This document shows, in pieces, positions 1 through 9,215 of a DNA stretch of 62,835 nt. Location: the NCBI GenBank assembly GCA_002726915.1, contig PBSY01000076.1, positions 1 to 62,835 of the forward strand, read 5' to 3'. The stretch's first letter is position 1, and the number at the start of each line of letters is the position of its first letter. Made by a program: the position numbers and the translations under genes. This stretch comes from Verrucomicrobiales bacterium. GTDB taxonomy: Bacteria > Verrucomicrobiota > Verrucomicrobiia > Verrucomicrobiales > DEV007. A model generated the notes under the pieces. It saw nothing but the letters and a program-made list of their open reading frames with translations, ran no database searches and was not told the origin of the DNA.

Positions 1-360
1 AAGGATGCTCGTTTTTGGCGTACGCATGGGCTTACTCGAGGGGTTACCCGGATCCAGTATTTTCAGTCCGTCGACATTGAGGCTGTAGCCATAGATGCCC
101 GGCTCAACTGATTCGAGAGTGACCGACCAGATGTCGTTTTCGCCGCGTTCCATGCCAACCGGCTTACCCTGAATCATTTCCCCTGAAACAGATACCTGAA
201 CTGCATTGGGAGCTTTAATCTGAAATGTGACGTCACCGTTTTTATGAATAATTGGAGAAACGACTGGCATTGGCCTCTTGCGTTTTTGTTTCTCCTCGGC
301 ACTAAAGGAAGTCAGCAAAATGAAAGCAGGAGCCATCAGGTAAATGAGAAGACGAGTCAT
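1..360 (-). CDS. Secreted esterase with N-terminal CBM48-like domain, 3' end cut off by window
   Basis: The first 120 codons are visible, read leftward from an ATG at 360; the rest lies outside the window. The protein starts with a hydrophobic signal peptide (about residues 1-20, ending near SFSAEE). A basic stretch follows, then an immunoglobulin-like early-set domain with the pattern VSPIIHKNGDVTFQIKAPNA and a central GMERGENDIWSV. That domain is typical of the N-terminal part of enterochelin/feruloyl-esterase-like proteins (CBM48/E_set), common in Verrucomicrobiota and Bacteroidota, where an alpha/beta-hydrolase domain follows. The catalytic part cannot be seen, so esterase activity is inferred. 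The gene lies 66 bp downstream of the NosR-like gene on the same strand and may share its transcript. Confidence 0.7.
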   Translation of the reverse strand, partial: MTRLLIYLMAPAFILLTSFSAEEKQKRKRPMPVVSPIIHKNGDVTFQIKAPNAVQVSVSGEMIQGKPVGMERGENDIWSVTLESVEPGIYGYSLNVDGLKILDPGNPSSKPMRTPKTSIL

Positions 361-426
361 AGGTCGAGATTATTAGCTTTGTGGCAGATAGGTTAACAAC
401 GCAATCAGGTGAAATAGCAGTGGGCA

Positions 427-2130
427 TCAGATTAGATGGTGACGCAAGAGAAACAGTGCCAGACCAACGAAGAGGAAGGCCGTTCCTGCGATTTCTTTGC
501 CTCCAAATTTCTCACCTCGATGATGGAATCGCACAAAGTCGAGGAGCTTACCGGTGGGACAACCATAGCGGCAGTAGCCCATCGGAACAAAGGCTGAAAA
601 GATCAGACTTCCGAAAAGCAGTGAGCTGGTGATCCAGCTGGCTGTTCTCCATGAGTAGCCGTCGAAGGGCTCAAGTGAGGCTACATTGAAGTCGAGCGCA
701 AGCATTCCAATAAGGCAAACGCAGGCGATAAGGACAACGGGAATGGGTTTGAACCAGGCTTCGATTCGATTTGGAATTTGGATTCGCCAACTCTTGGGGA
801 GGTATCGCATTAGGAGTTGTTGCGCTGCTCCGTGAGGGCAGGTCTGGTGACAATAGACCTGTTTACCCGTAACAGCAGGAAGTAGGAGTGAAGCAGCGAC
901 AAGAAATACGAGCCCAGGGCTGATGAGCCAGGCGATGCCGGACTGACTCCAACCCAGAAGAACGGCCTGAGCTACCATGTCGCCGCTGATGAATCCGACA
1001 TAGATTACGAGGAACAATTGATAAGTGATGCGAACTCGCTTTTTTGTCTTCAAGCGGGTGAAGGTCATAAGACAGGCCAGGGTAATCAGCATGAAGAGGA
1101 ATAGATCCCTCGCCTTCCAGTCGATGGAGAGAGAGAATCTGTCTGAAAAACTGGATGTTTCTATCTCCTGGAGTGTGAGAGTCACTGCTTCTGCGAGGGC
1201 ATAGCTCGTCATTGTGGCTCCACTGACGCCGTCGATACCATGTTCCCGGTAATCGATGCCGAGAAAGCTGGTGACGTCGCGATTCTCAAACTTTCGGAAA
1301 AAGTATCTTTCAAAGATAACGTCCTCAACGTAGCGGGCGTTATCGTAGCTTTTTCGGATCTTCACTCCGACGAGCGATTTTTGGTCAGGCTTCAGAGCGA
1401 TGAGAACATCAATGGGTCCTTGATAGCCTTGGATCCGATTGGCGAGGTGGGCTGTGTTGAGGGTCCAGCCCAGCGCAGTACCGTTATCGGATTGAACACT
1501 AAACATCGGTGGTGAGCTTTTCACCTCAACTAGGTTGGCAGCATCGGGGAAGAACGACTGAACCTCCTTCACGGTAATTGGATCGGGGAATCTGAGGTTC
1601 GGTCCTTCCCCGGCGAGCCGGTAGATGATTCCTTCGTTCACTGCGAGGCTGGTCAGGGTTGCCCCGGTAACGGCATCGATATCTCGAAGTCGTGTGATTT
1701 CTTCCCAAGTCTTTCCAGTATAGACCTCAAGAAACTCGGGCTCTTCGATGATCTTGGCGACATGATCTTCTGTATCACCGCTTTTGATAATTCGGGCACC
1801 GAGGCAAGTGCTCGAGTCATCGAAAATGAGCAGTGTCGTCGTGGGACCTGAGTAGCCGATGATCCAATCACTTGTTGGAGATGTGATCGCAGAGAAGCCA
1901 ATGCGTACGCCTGCATCGTCAAGAATGAACTTGGTCCCATCGGGTTGCGGTTTCTCTGCGAATGCGAAGGCACTCGGAAGCCATTCCGTGACTTCGCTAA
2001 TCGTCACCTCAGGAACGGACTCCTGTGAGCGTATCCAGTCATGCTGAGAGCGAATAATCCAAACAATGGCCACGAGGATGGCCATCCGGTAGCATTGGAT
2101 CAGTCGCCCCCGCCAGACTGTTCGATTCAT
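427..2130 (-). CDS. NosR-like membrane protein with two FMN-binding domains and CxxxCP iron-sulfur motifs
   Basis: A 567-residue membrane protein. One N-terminal helix (about 17-27) precedes two extracytoplasmic FMN-binding domains, each ending in a flavinylation-type motif: DAVTGAT at 152-158 and DGVSGAT at 300-306. ApbE-type transferases attach FMN to the Thr in such motifs. Several membrane helices follow (about 343-358, 370-420, 463-480, 498-515, 548-562). Between them are two NosR/NapH-type motifs, CHQTCP (427-432) and CRYGCP (520-525). Proteins of this build move electrons from the quinone pool or cytoplasm to an extracytoplasmic flavin. It overlaps the preceding FAD oxidoreductase gene by 4 bp (ATGA), so the two are probably translationally coupled partners. 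No nosZ is nearby, so a nitrous oxide role is unlikely. Two FMN domains in tandem are unusual for NosR. Confidence 0.85.
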   Translation of the reverse strand: MNRTVWRGRLIQCYRMAILVAIVWIIRSQHDWIRSQESVPEVTISEVTEWLPSAFAFAEKPQPDGTKFILDDAGVRIGFSAITSPTSDWIIGYSGPTTTLLIFDDSSTCLGARIIKSGDTEDHVAKIIEEPEFLEVYTGKTWEEITRLRDIDAVTGATLTSLAVNEGIIYRLAGEGPNLRFPDPITVKEVQSFFPDAANLVEVKSSPPMFSVQSDNGTALGWTLNTAHLANRIQGYQGPIDVLIALKPDQKSLVGVKIRKSYDNARYVEDVIFERYFFRKFENRDVTSFLGIDYREHGIDGVSGATMTSYALAEAVTLTLQEIETSSFSDRFSLSIDWKARDLFLFMLITLACLMTFTRLKTKKRVRITYQLFLVIYVGFISGDMVAQAVLLGWSQSGIAWLISPGLVFLVAASLLLPAVTGKQVYCHQTCPHGAAQQLLMRYLPKSWRIQIPNRIEAWFKPIPVVLIACVCLIGMLALDFNVASLEPFDGYSWRTASWITSSLLFGSLIFSAFVPMGYCRYGCPTGKLLDFVRFHHRGEKFGGKEIAGTAFLFVGLALFLLRHHLI

Positions 2131-4439
2131 TGAGAAGACTCTATCACAAGGACTTGAACGGCATCAGCGTGAATGTTTCCTGTGGCTCCTTCGTTTGATA
2201 ATACAACAGCGGCAGGAATCGCACCTTCGAATTCATAGATACCGAGGGAATGGAAGCCTTTATCCAAAGTAGCTGCGACTTGCTGATTCACACGCTGTTT
2301 GGCTTTACCGTTCTTGGCGCCCTCGACGATAACAAGTGCGTTGGGGGAGCGATTTTCGTGGGGTTGCCAGGAGATGCGCAAATCGTAATTACCGGTTTTG
2401 GGCGGTGTGAATTCGTAGCGGGCAGTGGCTGAATGCTTGCCCGAGGCAGCATACTCGTAGTCGGTGCCAATGAAGTTTTTGAGGCCTTGACCGCTCTTCC
2501 AATCGCCGGTCTTCTTGGCTTTATTGTTATCAACTACGATACCGGGTAAAGCCTGAGGATAGATGAAGGAATACGCGATCGGAGCCATCTCGGCGAGGGT
2601 GGAATCCGCTTCAAAGTCGCCGGAAAGATCTGCGCGGCGCATATTACCGGGCAGTTCAAGCAGTTCTACCATTTTAGGCCAGTATTTTTCGTAGACGTCA
2701 CGAGGACCACAGTTTTCCTCAATGCAGATTGCAGCGGCTTTGCCGACGACTACACCCATCATCCCGCAGGTTTTCATGACGCGGACAGTTCCGAGAGCTT
2801 CGTGGCTGACGCTGATGTTACGCCCCGATGTGAAGAGGTTGCTAATATTGCGTGAGTAGAAGCAACGGTAGGGCACAGGGTAGCCGATGCGCCTATCGAT
2901 GGCGCGGTTGTGATGGGCCACAGAGATGAAGGGATTACCTTTGTATTTGCCGAGATACTCTTCTTTTGGGTAGTGCAGGTCAACGGACCAGGTCGTAAGC
3001 ACACAGCCATCTTTAAATTCCTTTTTCGCGACAATATCAGATTCACTCAGGATGACATCTCCGATTATCTGTTGGGTTTCACGGGTGCCACCAATGTAGG
3101 CAAGCCACTTAAGTTGGGCATTGGCGTGACCTTTTTCTAATGGATCATAGTCGGCAAACATGCCCTTGTTCTTGATGCCGTTCCAAGCACCAAATGAGGC
3201 TAGCAGATTCCAGTCACGGATTTTCTCGAGGTCCTTGAGAGGGTCGAGGTCATAGCCGCTTTCCCAGAACCACTCGGCGTGAAAGCGACGGGGATATGGG
3301 AATTCTTCCTCGGTGAGATCGTGAGCCCATGGAGTTTCGGGGAAGGATTGCTCTTCGGTGGTGTTCTCCCACATCCACATGTTACTCATGCCCATTCGGC
3401 CCTTGGGATGCATTTGGATATCAGCGCCCGCCCACATGCCAATAAAGCCGTGACCGGTGGTGTCGACAAAGAAGGGGGCTTCGAATTTGCGAATCTTGTT
3501 CGTGCGGGTTTCGAGCGCGAGCACAGCACCAATTTTATCTTTGCTGTTCATTTCTACGTCAAAGGCGTGGTGGCCGAGGAAAAGCGAGAGGTTCTTTTCG
3601 TTGCGAAGGATCTTTTCTTTCTTGTCGTCTTCCCATTCATCAAAGGGGGCGGGGGAGGAAGAGGCCGAGTCTTCGAGTTCACGAATGATGTCACCCACAG
3701 GGTAGAGTCCAGCTGGTGTGTTGCCTTTGGCCCAGACCCTGATTTCAGAACTTCCGTTACCACCGAGCACGTCGCGGTTCTGGATTAGAGCTACTTTAAT
3801 GCCCATGCGGGCTGCTGAAACCGCGGCGCCCATGCCGGAGTAGCCGCCCCCGACGACGACTAGGTCAAAGTCGCCGGCGTCTTCAGGCTCAGCCTCAAGG
3901 CCCAGCATGGTGCGGCGCCAGTCGGGTAGAGGGGTGTTGCCGTTATCGGGAGTGAAATCGGGATTAGTCGTGAGAACGATGGCATCGCAACGTCCGCAGA
4001 AACCGGTGAGGTCCTTCAGTGTTAGTTCGATATCTCCTGACTTAAGATCGACGGTGCCGCCGTTCTGCCAAGCCCATTCAGGGCTTTCATTACCGAATTC
4101 GGTGTCGAGTGCTGTGCCACCGATAGCGAGTTTGAATCGACCCGGGGAGCCTTCACGATCGAAGGTGGACGCCCAGTCTTTGGTTCGCACCCACACGTGA
4201 TAGGTGCCGCTTTCCTCAATAGATATCGTGGTGGTGGCATCTTCGACTGGCTTACCAAGGCCATGTGCCATAAGATAAGGGGATCCCATGATTTCGATAA
4301 ACTGGGTGTCGAGCTTCCAGCCGCCGTGTGAGGCAAAGCCTTCCGCTTCAACGAGGATTTCGGCCGAGCGGGCTTGACTCGGCGAGATTAGGGCAAGGGT
4401 GGCTGCCAGAGCTGCTAAGAGAATGAATTTGAGCTTCAT
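2127..4439 (-). CDS. Secreted FAD-dependent oxidoreductase with flanking carbohydrate-binding-like domains
   Basis: A 770-residue protein with a clear signal peptide (residues 1-25, ending SQARSA). A beta-sandwich-like region (about 28-160) resembles carbohydrate-binding modules fused to PVC-group secreted enzymes. A dinucleotide-binding fold then starts with VVVGGGYSGMGAA near 194-206 and continues NRDVLGGNGSSEIRVW, the pattern of the FAD_oxidored family (PF12831). A C-terminal stretch (about 640-765) with ATARYEFTPPKTGNYDLRISW resembles a golvesin/Xly-type binding domain. Cofactor FAD is supported by motif; the substrate is unknown, with oxidation of a sugar or polysaccharide group a guess from the accessory domains. 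It is first in a two-gene unit with the NosR-like protein (4-bp overlap), which suggests electrons pass between them. Confidence 0.85.
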   Translation of the reverse strand: MKLKFILLAALAATLALISPSQARSAEILVEAEGFASHGGWKLDTQFIEIMGSPYLMAHGLGKPVEDATTTISIEESGTYHVWVRTKDWASTFDREGSPGRFKLAIGGTALDTEFGNESPEWAWQNGGTVDLKSGDIELTLKDLTGFCGRCDAIVLTTNPDFTPDNGNTPLPDWRRTMLGLEAEPEDAGDFDLVVVGGGYSGMGAAVSAARMGIKVALIQNRDVLGGNGSSEIRVWAKGNTPAGLYPVGDIIRELEDSASSSPAPFDEWEDDKKEKILRNEKNLSLFLGHHAFDVEMNSKDKIGAVLALETRTNKIRKFEAPFFVDTTGHGFIGMWAGADIQMHPKGRMGMSNMWMWENTTEEQSFPETPWAHDLTEEEFPYPRRFHAEWFWESGYDLDPLKDLEKIRDWNLLASFGAWNGIKNKGMFADYDPLEKGHANAQLKWLAYIGGTRETQQIIGDVILSESDIVAKKEFKDGCVLTTWSVDLHYPKEEYLGKYKGNPFISVAHHNRAIDRRIGYPVPYRCFYSRNISNLFTSGRNISVSHEALGTVRVMKTCGMMGVVVGKAAAICIEENCGPRDVYEKYWPKMVELLELPGNMRRADLSGDFEADSTLAEMAPIAYSFIYPQALPGIVVDNNKAKKTGDWKSGQGLKNFIGTDYEYAASGKHSATARYEFTPPKTGNYDLRISWQPHENRSPNALVIVEGAKNGKAKQRVNQQVAATLDKGFHSLGIYEFEGAIPAAVVLSNEGATGNIHADAVQVLVIESSQ

Positions 4440-4573
4440 AATAGCGAATTATTCGGAGGGGTGATTATTTTTTAATTCGTTCTGTTGAGTAAGGTGAAAA
4501 CAAAGTGTTTTGGAATCACAATTCATCACATCATTTTCGGGGCGCGATTGCGGAAAGAGAGCGATGTAATCAA

Positions 4574-4597
4574 CGAGAGGAATCCCCCGGCCTCTCG
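4574..4597. repeat. Inverted repeat between DUF1501 and FAD oxidoreductase genes
   Basis: A perfect 7-bp inverted repeat, CGAGAGG (4574-4580) and CCTCTCG (4591-4597), with a 10-nt C-rich loop. It lies in the 287-bp gap between two minus-strand genes. There is no clean T-run after it on either strand, so it is not a textbook intrinsic terminator; it could be a weak terminator for the DUF1501 transcript or an operator. No gene was seen in this gap. Confidence 0.3.
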
Positions 4598-4726
4598 GAG
4601 CGGAAAATTCCTTCTTTTTCTCTCCTTGCAGAGTTTGCGCGGCGCTCCTATTCGGAATGTAGGCTGGTGACGCTCAAAGATTGGCTTGCTCTTAACCGGC
4701 GACTAAATCGATAGGAGTTCGAGGCT

Positions 4727-6181
4727 CTACGCGAGTAAATCCGTCACGGGATTGTGTTGCTCTACGCCGGTCAATTTAAAGTTCAAACCGTTCATTCGGT
4801 AGTTGAGCTGATTATGATCAAGGCCAAGGCAGTGAAGGATCGTTGCCTGGAGATCGTGCACGTGAACCGGGTTCTCGACGACATTGAAACCGAGCTCATC
4901 GGTCTTGCCGTATTGAATGCCCGGTTTGATGCCGCCTCCGGCCATCCACATAGTGAAGGCTTGGGGATGGTGATCACGCCCTTGGCTGCGACCAAGGGCA
5001 GCACTGGCTTCCACCATTGGGGTTCGCCCAAATTCACCACCCCATACGACGAGGGTGTCTTCGAGCATACCTCGTTGTTTCAGGTCTAAGATGAGGGCGG
5101 CGCAGGCCTGGTCGGTTATTCTAGCCTGGGTGGTGACCCCATTTTTTACCTGGCTGTGGTGATCCCAACCAGAGTGATAGACCTGAATGAATCGACTGCC
5201 TCGCTCGGCCAGCCGGCGGGCGAGCAAAACATTGTTGGCGAAGGCGTGCTTCTTATCTCCTGGTTTGGCTCCGTAGAGATCCAGGGTGGCCTGTGACTCG
5301 CTTCCAAAGTCCATCAGTTCGGGAGCCCGCGACTGCATACGATAAGCCATTTCATAGGCGTTAACTCTCGTGTCAATTTCAGGATCTCCGGCTGAGCTGG
5401 CGTGCTGTTGATTCAAGTTTTTGATCAGATCGATTGAGTCGCGCTGACTCTGCATATCGAGCCCGCTTGGATTCGAGGTGTGCAGAATGGCGTCACCGCT
5501 TTCGCGAAAAGGAACTCCCTGGTGGGTGGAGGGGAGAAAACCGCTACTCCACATAGAGGCTCCTCCGCTGAGGTTGCCGCCACTCTTCAGTACGACAAAT
5601 GAGGGAAGGTCGTTCGCTTCGCTGCCGAGACCGTAGCTGAGCCAAGACCCCATGGCCGGACGACCGGGAATACCGTTGCCGGTGTTCACGAAAAGCTGGG
5701 CCGGGGCGTGGTTGAATTTGTCTGTCGTCATTGAACGGACGATCGCGATGTCGTCGACGACCTTGGAGAGGTGGGGCAGGACTTCAGAGATTTCAGCTCC
5801 GGACTGTCCTTGCTTGTTAAAAGAGAAGCACGGCGCGAGAACGGCGGCATCCGGTTGAATGAAGGCATAGCGTTGGCCATCGATTACGGAAGGAGGCAAT
5901 GGGCTTCCGTCGAGTTCCGCGAGTTTCGGCTTGTAATCAAACAATTCGAGCTGGCTCGGTGCGCCGGCCATGAAGAGGTAAATAACCCGCTTGGCAGTGC
6001 CATGGAAATGGCCAGGCTTCGGCGCTATGGGACTTTCGGTGAGTTTTGAGGCCGCTGGCGCACCGAAAAGTTTAGAGCCGCTGTCAGCAAGCAGAGAAGC
6101 GAGAGCGATCTTGCCGACGCCAAGACCACAGTCACGGAAAAAATGGCGGCGGGTGCGTTCGTGGAGAGGGTCGTAGTTCAT
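4727..6181 (-). CDS. DUF1501 sulfatase-like protein, probable Tat substrate
   Basis: A 484-residue member of the DUF1501 family (alkaline-phosphatase/sulfatase fold), abundant in Planctomycetes and Verrucomicrobiota and paired with PSCyt1/DUF1549/DUF1553 proteins. I start it at the ATG at 6181, which has AAAGGA 7-12 nt upstream and gives MNYDPLHERTRRHFFRDCG. The TRRHFF block followed by a hydrophobic stretch looks like a twin-arginine export signal. Family patterns include FLMAGAPSQLELFDYKP, VRSMTTDKFNHAPAQLF and VVWGGEFGRTP. An upstream ATG at 6208 would overlap the preceding gene and lacks a good ribosome site. The start lies 4 nt after the stop of the PSCyt1 gene, so the pair is one operon. 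The function of DUF1501 is unknown; polymer degradation is often suggested. Confidence 0.9.
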   Translation of the reverse strand: MNYDPLHERTRRHFFRDCGLGVGKIALASLLADSGSKLFGAPAASKLTESPIAPKPGHFHGTAKRVIYLFMAGAPSQLELFDYKPKLAELDGSPLPPSVIDGQRYAFIQPDAAVLAPCFSFNKQGQSGAEISEVLPHLSKVVDDIAIVRSMTTDKFNHAPAQLFVNTGNGIPGRPAMGSWLSYGLGSEANDLPSFVVLKSGGNLSGGASMWSSGFLPSTHQGVPFRESGDAILHTSNPSGLDMQSQRDSIDLIKNLNQQHASSAGDPEIDTRVNAYEMAYRMQSRAPELMDFGSESQATLDLYGAKPGDKKHAFANNVLLARRLAERGSRFIQVYHSGWDHHSQVKNGVTTQARITDQACAALILDLKQRGMLEDTLVVWGGEFGRTPMVEASAALGRSQGRDHHPQAFTMWMAGGGIKPGIQYGKTDELGFNVVENPVHVHDLQATILHCLGLDHNQLNYRMNGLNFKLTGVEQHNPVTDLLA

Positions 6182-6185
6182 GGTG

Positions 6186-9140
6186 TCATCCTTTCGTGAT
6201 GGTTTCATCGAGGTTCATGAGGGCTCGTGCCACGAGTGCCCAGGCGGCGAGGTCAGGGGATGAATCGGCTTCTTCGAGCCACTCGGTGGCATTGAGTTCG
6301 CCTTTCTCAAATCGCTGCCGTTGGTTTTCAAAATAGCTGAGAAGGGCGTCCTGCTCTTCGTTATTTGGTGGGCGTGTCAGGAAGCGTTGGAAGAGATCCG
6401 CGACAATGGCTTCATTGTCTTCGTGTTTTGCCATGGCTTTTGAGGCAGCGGCTTCGGCCATTTCAACGAACATGGCGTCGTTCAGCAAAGTGAGAGCCTG
6501 AAGAGGAGAGTTGCTGCGGTCTCTTTTGGCAACGCAGATTTCTCCGGTAGGAGCGTCAAAAACTGTAAAGGCGGCAAAGGGGGCGGTGCGCTTCGACCAG
6601 GTGTAGAGGCTGCGTCGATAGCGATCTTCTCCCGCCGAAATCGGCCACTTGGTGTTACCGTAAGCGGCAGCAGCGACACTGACGGGTTGCGGTGGGTAGA
6701 CGCCGGGACCTCCCATCTTGTCAGAAAGCAGACCGGACGCTTTCAGGATCATGTCGCGCACGACTTCTCCGTCGAGACGGAAGCGTGGTCCGCGAGCTAA
6801 GAGGATATTGTCAGGGTCAGCGGTGAGTAGATCAGAGCGGATATCGGAATCTTGGCGATAGGTGGCGCTGCTGACGATCACTCGGTGCAACTCCTTTCGA
6901 GACCAGCCATTCTCCATGAATTCAACGGCTAGCCAGTCGAGTAACTCGGGATGCGAAGGTGCCTCGGATTGTGTGCCGAACTCGTCGACGGACTCCATGA
7001 TGCCGCGGCCGAAGAGGGCCTGCCAGGCACGGTTGACGACAACGCGAGCGACAAGTGGGTTGTCTTTGCTCACAAGCCAGCGAGCAAAGGTGAGCCGGTT
7101 GGCGGGTTCACCCTGAGGTAACTGGGGAAAGACAGCAGGAACGGCTGCGGGCACTTCTTCTTCGGCGTTGAGGTATTCACCGCGGTGATGACGTCGAGTG
7201 GTGCGTGGATTTTGGGGAGGACGTTCTCTCATCACCATCGTGGTGGGAGGAGAGGGGCGCTTCTTTTTAAGTGCTTCGAGAGCAGCCCTGGCCTTGGTCA
7301 TTTCTTTCGCAGAACTGGCGTAGGCGATCATCATCTCCTGCTCGGATGCTGTGGCCGGGTCGACCTGTGGCCAGGCCCGCGCGGCGGCGGTTTTTTCCGA
7401 AGTGGTAACAGAGATACGAAGTTTGCCAAGAGCAGCGACGAAGTGGCGCTCGAAAAGCAGTTCAACTTTCAATTCCCCGTGCGCTTGGGGTGGAGATTTT
7501 AAGTTTACGACCAGTTCGTGGGGCTCGTTTTCGCGGGACGCAGTGGACCAACCGGAGGAGCCTTTGCCATCAAAAACGGCCTGAGCCGGTGCGTCGCCTT
7601 TGCCGATGTAGATCCTCCCGAAGTCACGAGTAGCTGCTTCGATTTCTACGGGCTTATTGTTAAGAGATAAGGTAACTTCGCTGAGAAAGAAGTCGCCGCT
7701 TCTGCCTTCATAATAAGCAGCCCCAGGACCTCCGGCGGGTAGCCGTTCATCAGGGAGGGCTTCGAGGCGAAGTGCGGTGATGGTTTTACCTCTGAGCTCG
7801 TCCGGTAACTGGTAGGTCAGTTCATAGACATCGCGCTTGGTGAAGTCGCCGCTCGCGAAAATGACGCCGTCGCCTTCATGCTCGAGAAGCGGCAGGTTAG
7901 CTTTGAGTTCGGTAGGCTCAAGTTGGTGCCAGGGAACGACCTTCGCGCTCTCAGTTTTTTTCCAAGTCTGATACTGAGCGGGATCGACCTTGGTGAGCAG
8001 TTCGGCTTCTGCTTCCTTGATCTGTTGATTGATCAGAGCGTGCCGCGCTTCAATGCTAGGATCAGGCACTTGGATGGCAACTTCGTCCGCATTGTCTAAC
8101 AGAGCCATGAGGCTGAAGTAGTCGGTGTGAGTGATGGGATCATACTTATGGGTGTGGCACTGAGCACATCCGGTGGATAGCCCCATCCAGACGGTGCCGG
8201 TCGTGGCGACGCGGTCAACCATGGCGTAGTAGCGATACTCAAGCGGATCGATGCCGCCTTCTTCGTTGAGCATGGTATTGCGGTGAAAGCCGGTCGCAAT
8301 GAGTTGCTCGGTGGTTGGATTGGGAAGCATGTCGCCGGCGAGCTGTTCGATCGTGAACTGATCAAAAGGCAGGTCTGCATTGATGGCGTCGACGACCCAG
8401 TCACGATAGGGCCAGATGGAACGAGGGCGATCTTTTTCGTAGCCGTTGGTATCGGAATACCGAGCAAGATCCAGCCAAGGGCGGGCCCAACGTTCGCCGT
8501 AGCGGGGAGAAGTCAGCAGTTCCTCAACCAGTTTGTCGTAGGCCTTGGCATCGGTGTTTTTGATGAAGGTCTCGGCCTGTTCAGGAGTGGGAGGAATCCC
8601 AATGAGATCGAGGTAGAGTCGACGAACTAGGGTGTGTCGATCCGCTTCGGGAGAGGGCTTGAGATTTTCTTCTTCAAGGCGCCGTCGAATGAAATGATCG
8701 ATCGGGTTGATCGTTGTCTCGGGGTTTTGAATCTTAGGGACGTCGGCTTTTTCAGGAGCGACAAATGCCCAGTGGGTTTCGTAGGGGGCGCCTTGTTCCA
8801 GCCAGAGGCGAATGGTTTCGATCTGACCCTCGGTGAGATGTCGGTGAGAGTCCGGCGGTGGCATCAGGTCGATGTCATCATCGGCTGTGATACGGTAAAA
8901 AAGTTCACCGTCAACACCGAGGACTTCTAAGGCGGCTTCACGGGAGTCGAGGCGCAGATCTCCCTCGATGGTTTCTTCGTCCGGTCCGTGGCAGTCGTAG
9001 CAATTGCCGGCAAGAATCGGGCGGACGTCGCGGTTGAAGGACAGCGTTTCTGCGGCACGAAGCGACTCGACGGCGATTCCGGCAACGGCCAAACAGACCG
9101 ATGCGGTTAGCGAGGTCGAAACTCGGGGACTGAAAGCCAT
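6186..9140 (-). CDS. PSCyt1/DUF1549/DUF1553 secreted cytochrome-like protein
   Basis: A 984-residue exported protein. A signal peptide (about 1-30) precedes a planctomycete-type cytochrome c domain with CYDCH at 47-51. DUF1549 follows at about 145-345, ending with a second haem-type motif, CAQCH, at 325-329. A galactose-binding-like insert occupies the middle (about 400-600), and DUF1553 the C-terminal third, with the conserved stretches [15 protein letters not shown] and [15 protein letters not shown]. Covalent haem attachment is predicted from the CxxCH motifs. It is translated just ahead of the DUF1501 gene (4-nt gap), the standard arrangement in this phylum group. The P450 gene lies 75 bp upstream on the same strand. 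The biological role is unknown; association with polysaccharide use is suggested by genome context in the literature, not by this sequence. Confidence 0.9.
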   Translation of the reverse strand: MAFSPRVSTSLTASVCLAVAGIAVESLRAAETLSFNRDVRPILAGNCYDCHGPDEETIEGDLRLDSREAALEVLGVDGELFYRITADDDIDLMPPPDSHRHLTEGQIETIRLWLEQGAPYETHWAFVAPEKADVPKIQNPETTINPIDHFIRRRLEEENLKPSPEADRHTLVRRLYLDLIGIPPTPEQAETFIKNTDAKAYDKLVEELLTSPRYGERWARPWLDLARYSDTNGYEKDRPRSIWPYRDWVVDAINADLPFDQFTIEQLAGDMLPNPTTEQLIATGFHRNTMLNEEGGIDPLEYRYYAMVDRVATTGTVWMGLSTGCAQCHTHKYDPITHTDYFSLMALLDNADEVAIQVPDPSIEARHALINQQIKEAEAELLTKVDPAQYQTWKKTESAKVVPWHQLEPTELKANLPLLEHEGDGVIFASGDFTKRDVYELTYQLPDELRGKTITALRLEALPDERLPAGGPGAAYYEGRSGDFFLSEVTLSLNNKPVEIEAATRDFGRIYIGKGDAPAQAVFDGKGSSGWSTASRENEPHELVVNLKSPPQAHGELKVELLFERHFVAALGKLRISVTTSEKTAAARAWPQVDPATASEQEMMIAYASSAKEMTKARAALEALKKKRPSPPTTMVMRERPPQNPRTTRRHHRGEYLNAEEEVPAAVPAVFPQLPQGEPANRLTFARWLVSKDNPLVARVVVNRAWQALFGRGIMESVDEFGTQSEAPSHPELLDWLAVEFMENGWSRKELHRVIVSSATYRQDSDIRSDLLTADPDNILLARGPRFRLDGEVVRDMILKASGLLSDKMGGPGVYPPQPVSVAAAAYGNTKWPISAGEDRYRRSLYTWSKRTAPFAAFTVFDAPTGEICVAKRDRSNSPLQALTLLNDAMFVEMAEAAASKAMAKHEDNEAIVADLFQRFLTRPPNNEEQDALLSYFENQRQRFEKGELNATEWLEEADSSPDLAAWALVARALMNLDETITKG

Positions 9141-9215
9141 AAGAGAAACATCTTTGACTTTAGTGAAAATGTATTGAGCGTGATAGCGTAAAATTTGTAA
9201 ATTCGCGTCACACGA

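Noticed and set aside
427..2130. True NosR of nitrous oxide reduction
   Set aside because: No nosZ, nosD or nosL nearby, and the partner gene is a secreted FAD oxidoreductase; described as NosR-like only.
3279..3788. 169-codon open frame antisense to the FAD oxidoreductase gene
   Set aside because: It lies wholly inside a strong gene with signal peptide and Rossmann motif on the other strand; its composition is that of an antisense shadow.
4705..4726. tRNA-like GTTCGA stretch
   Set aside because: No matching acceptor, D or anticodon stems around it.
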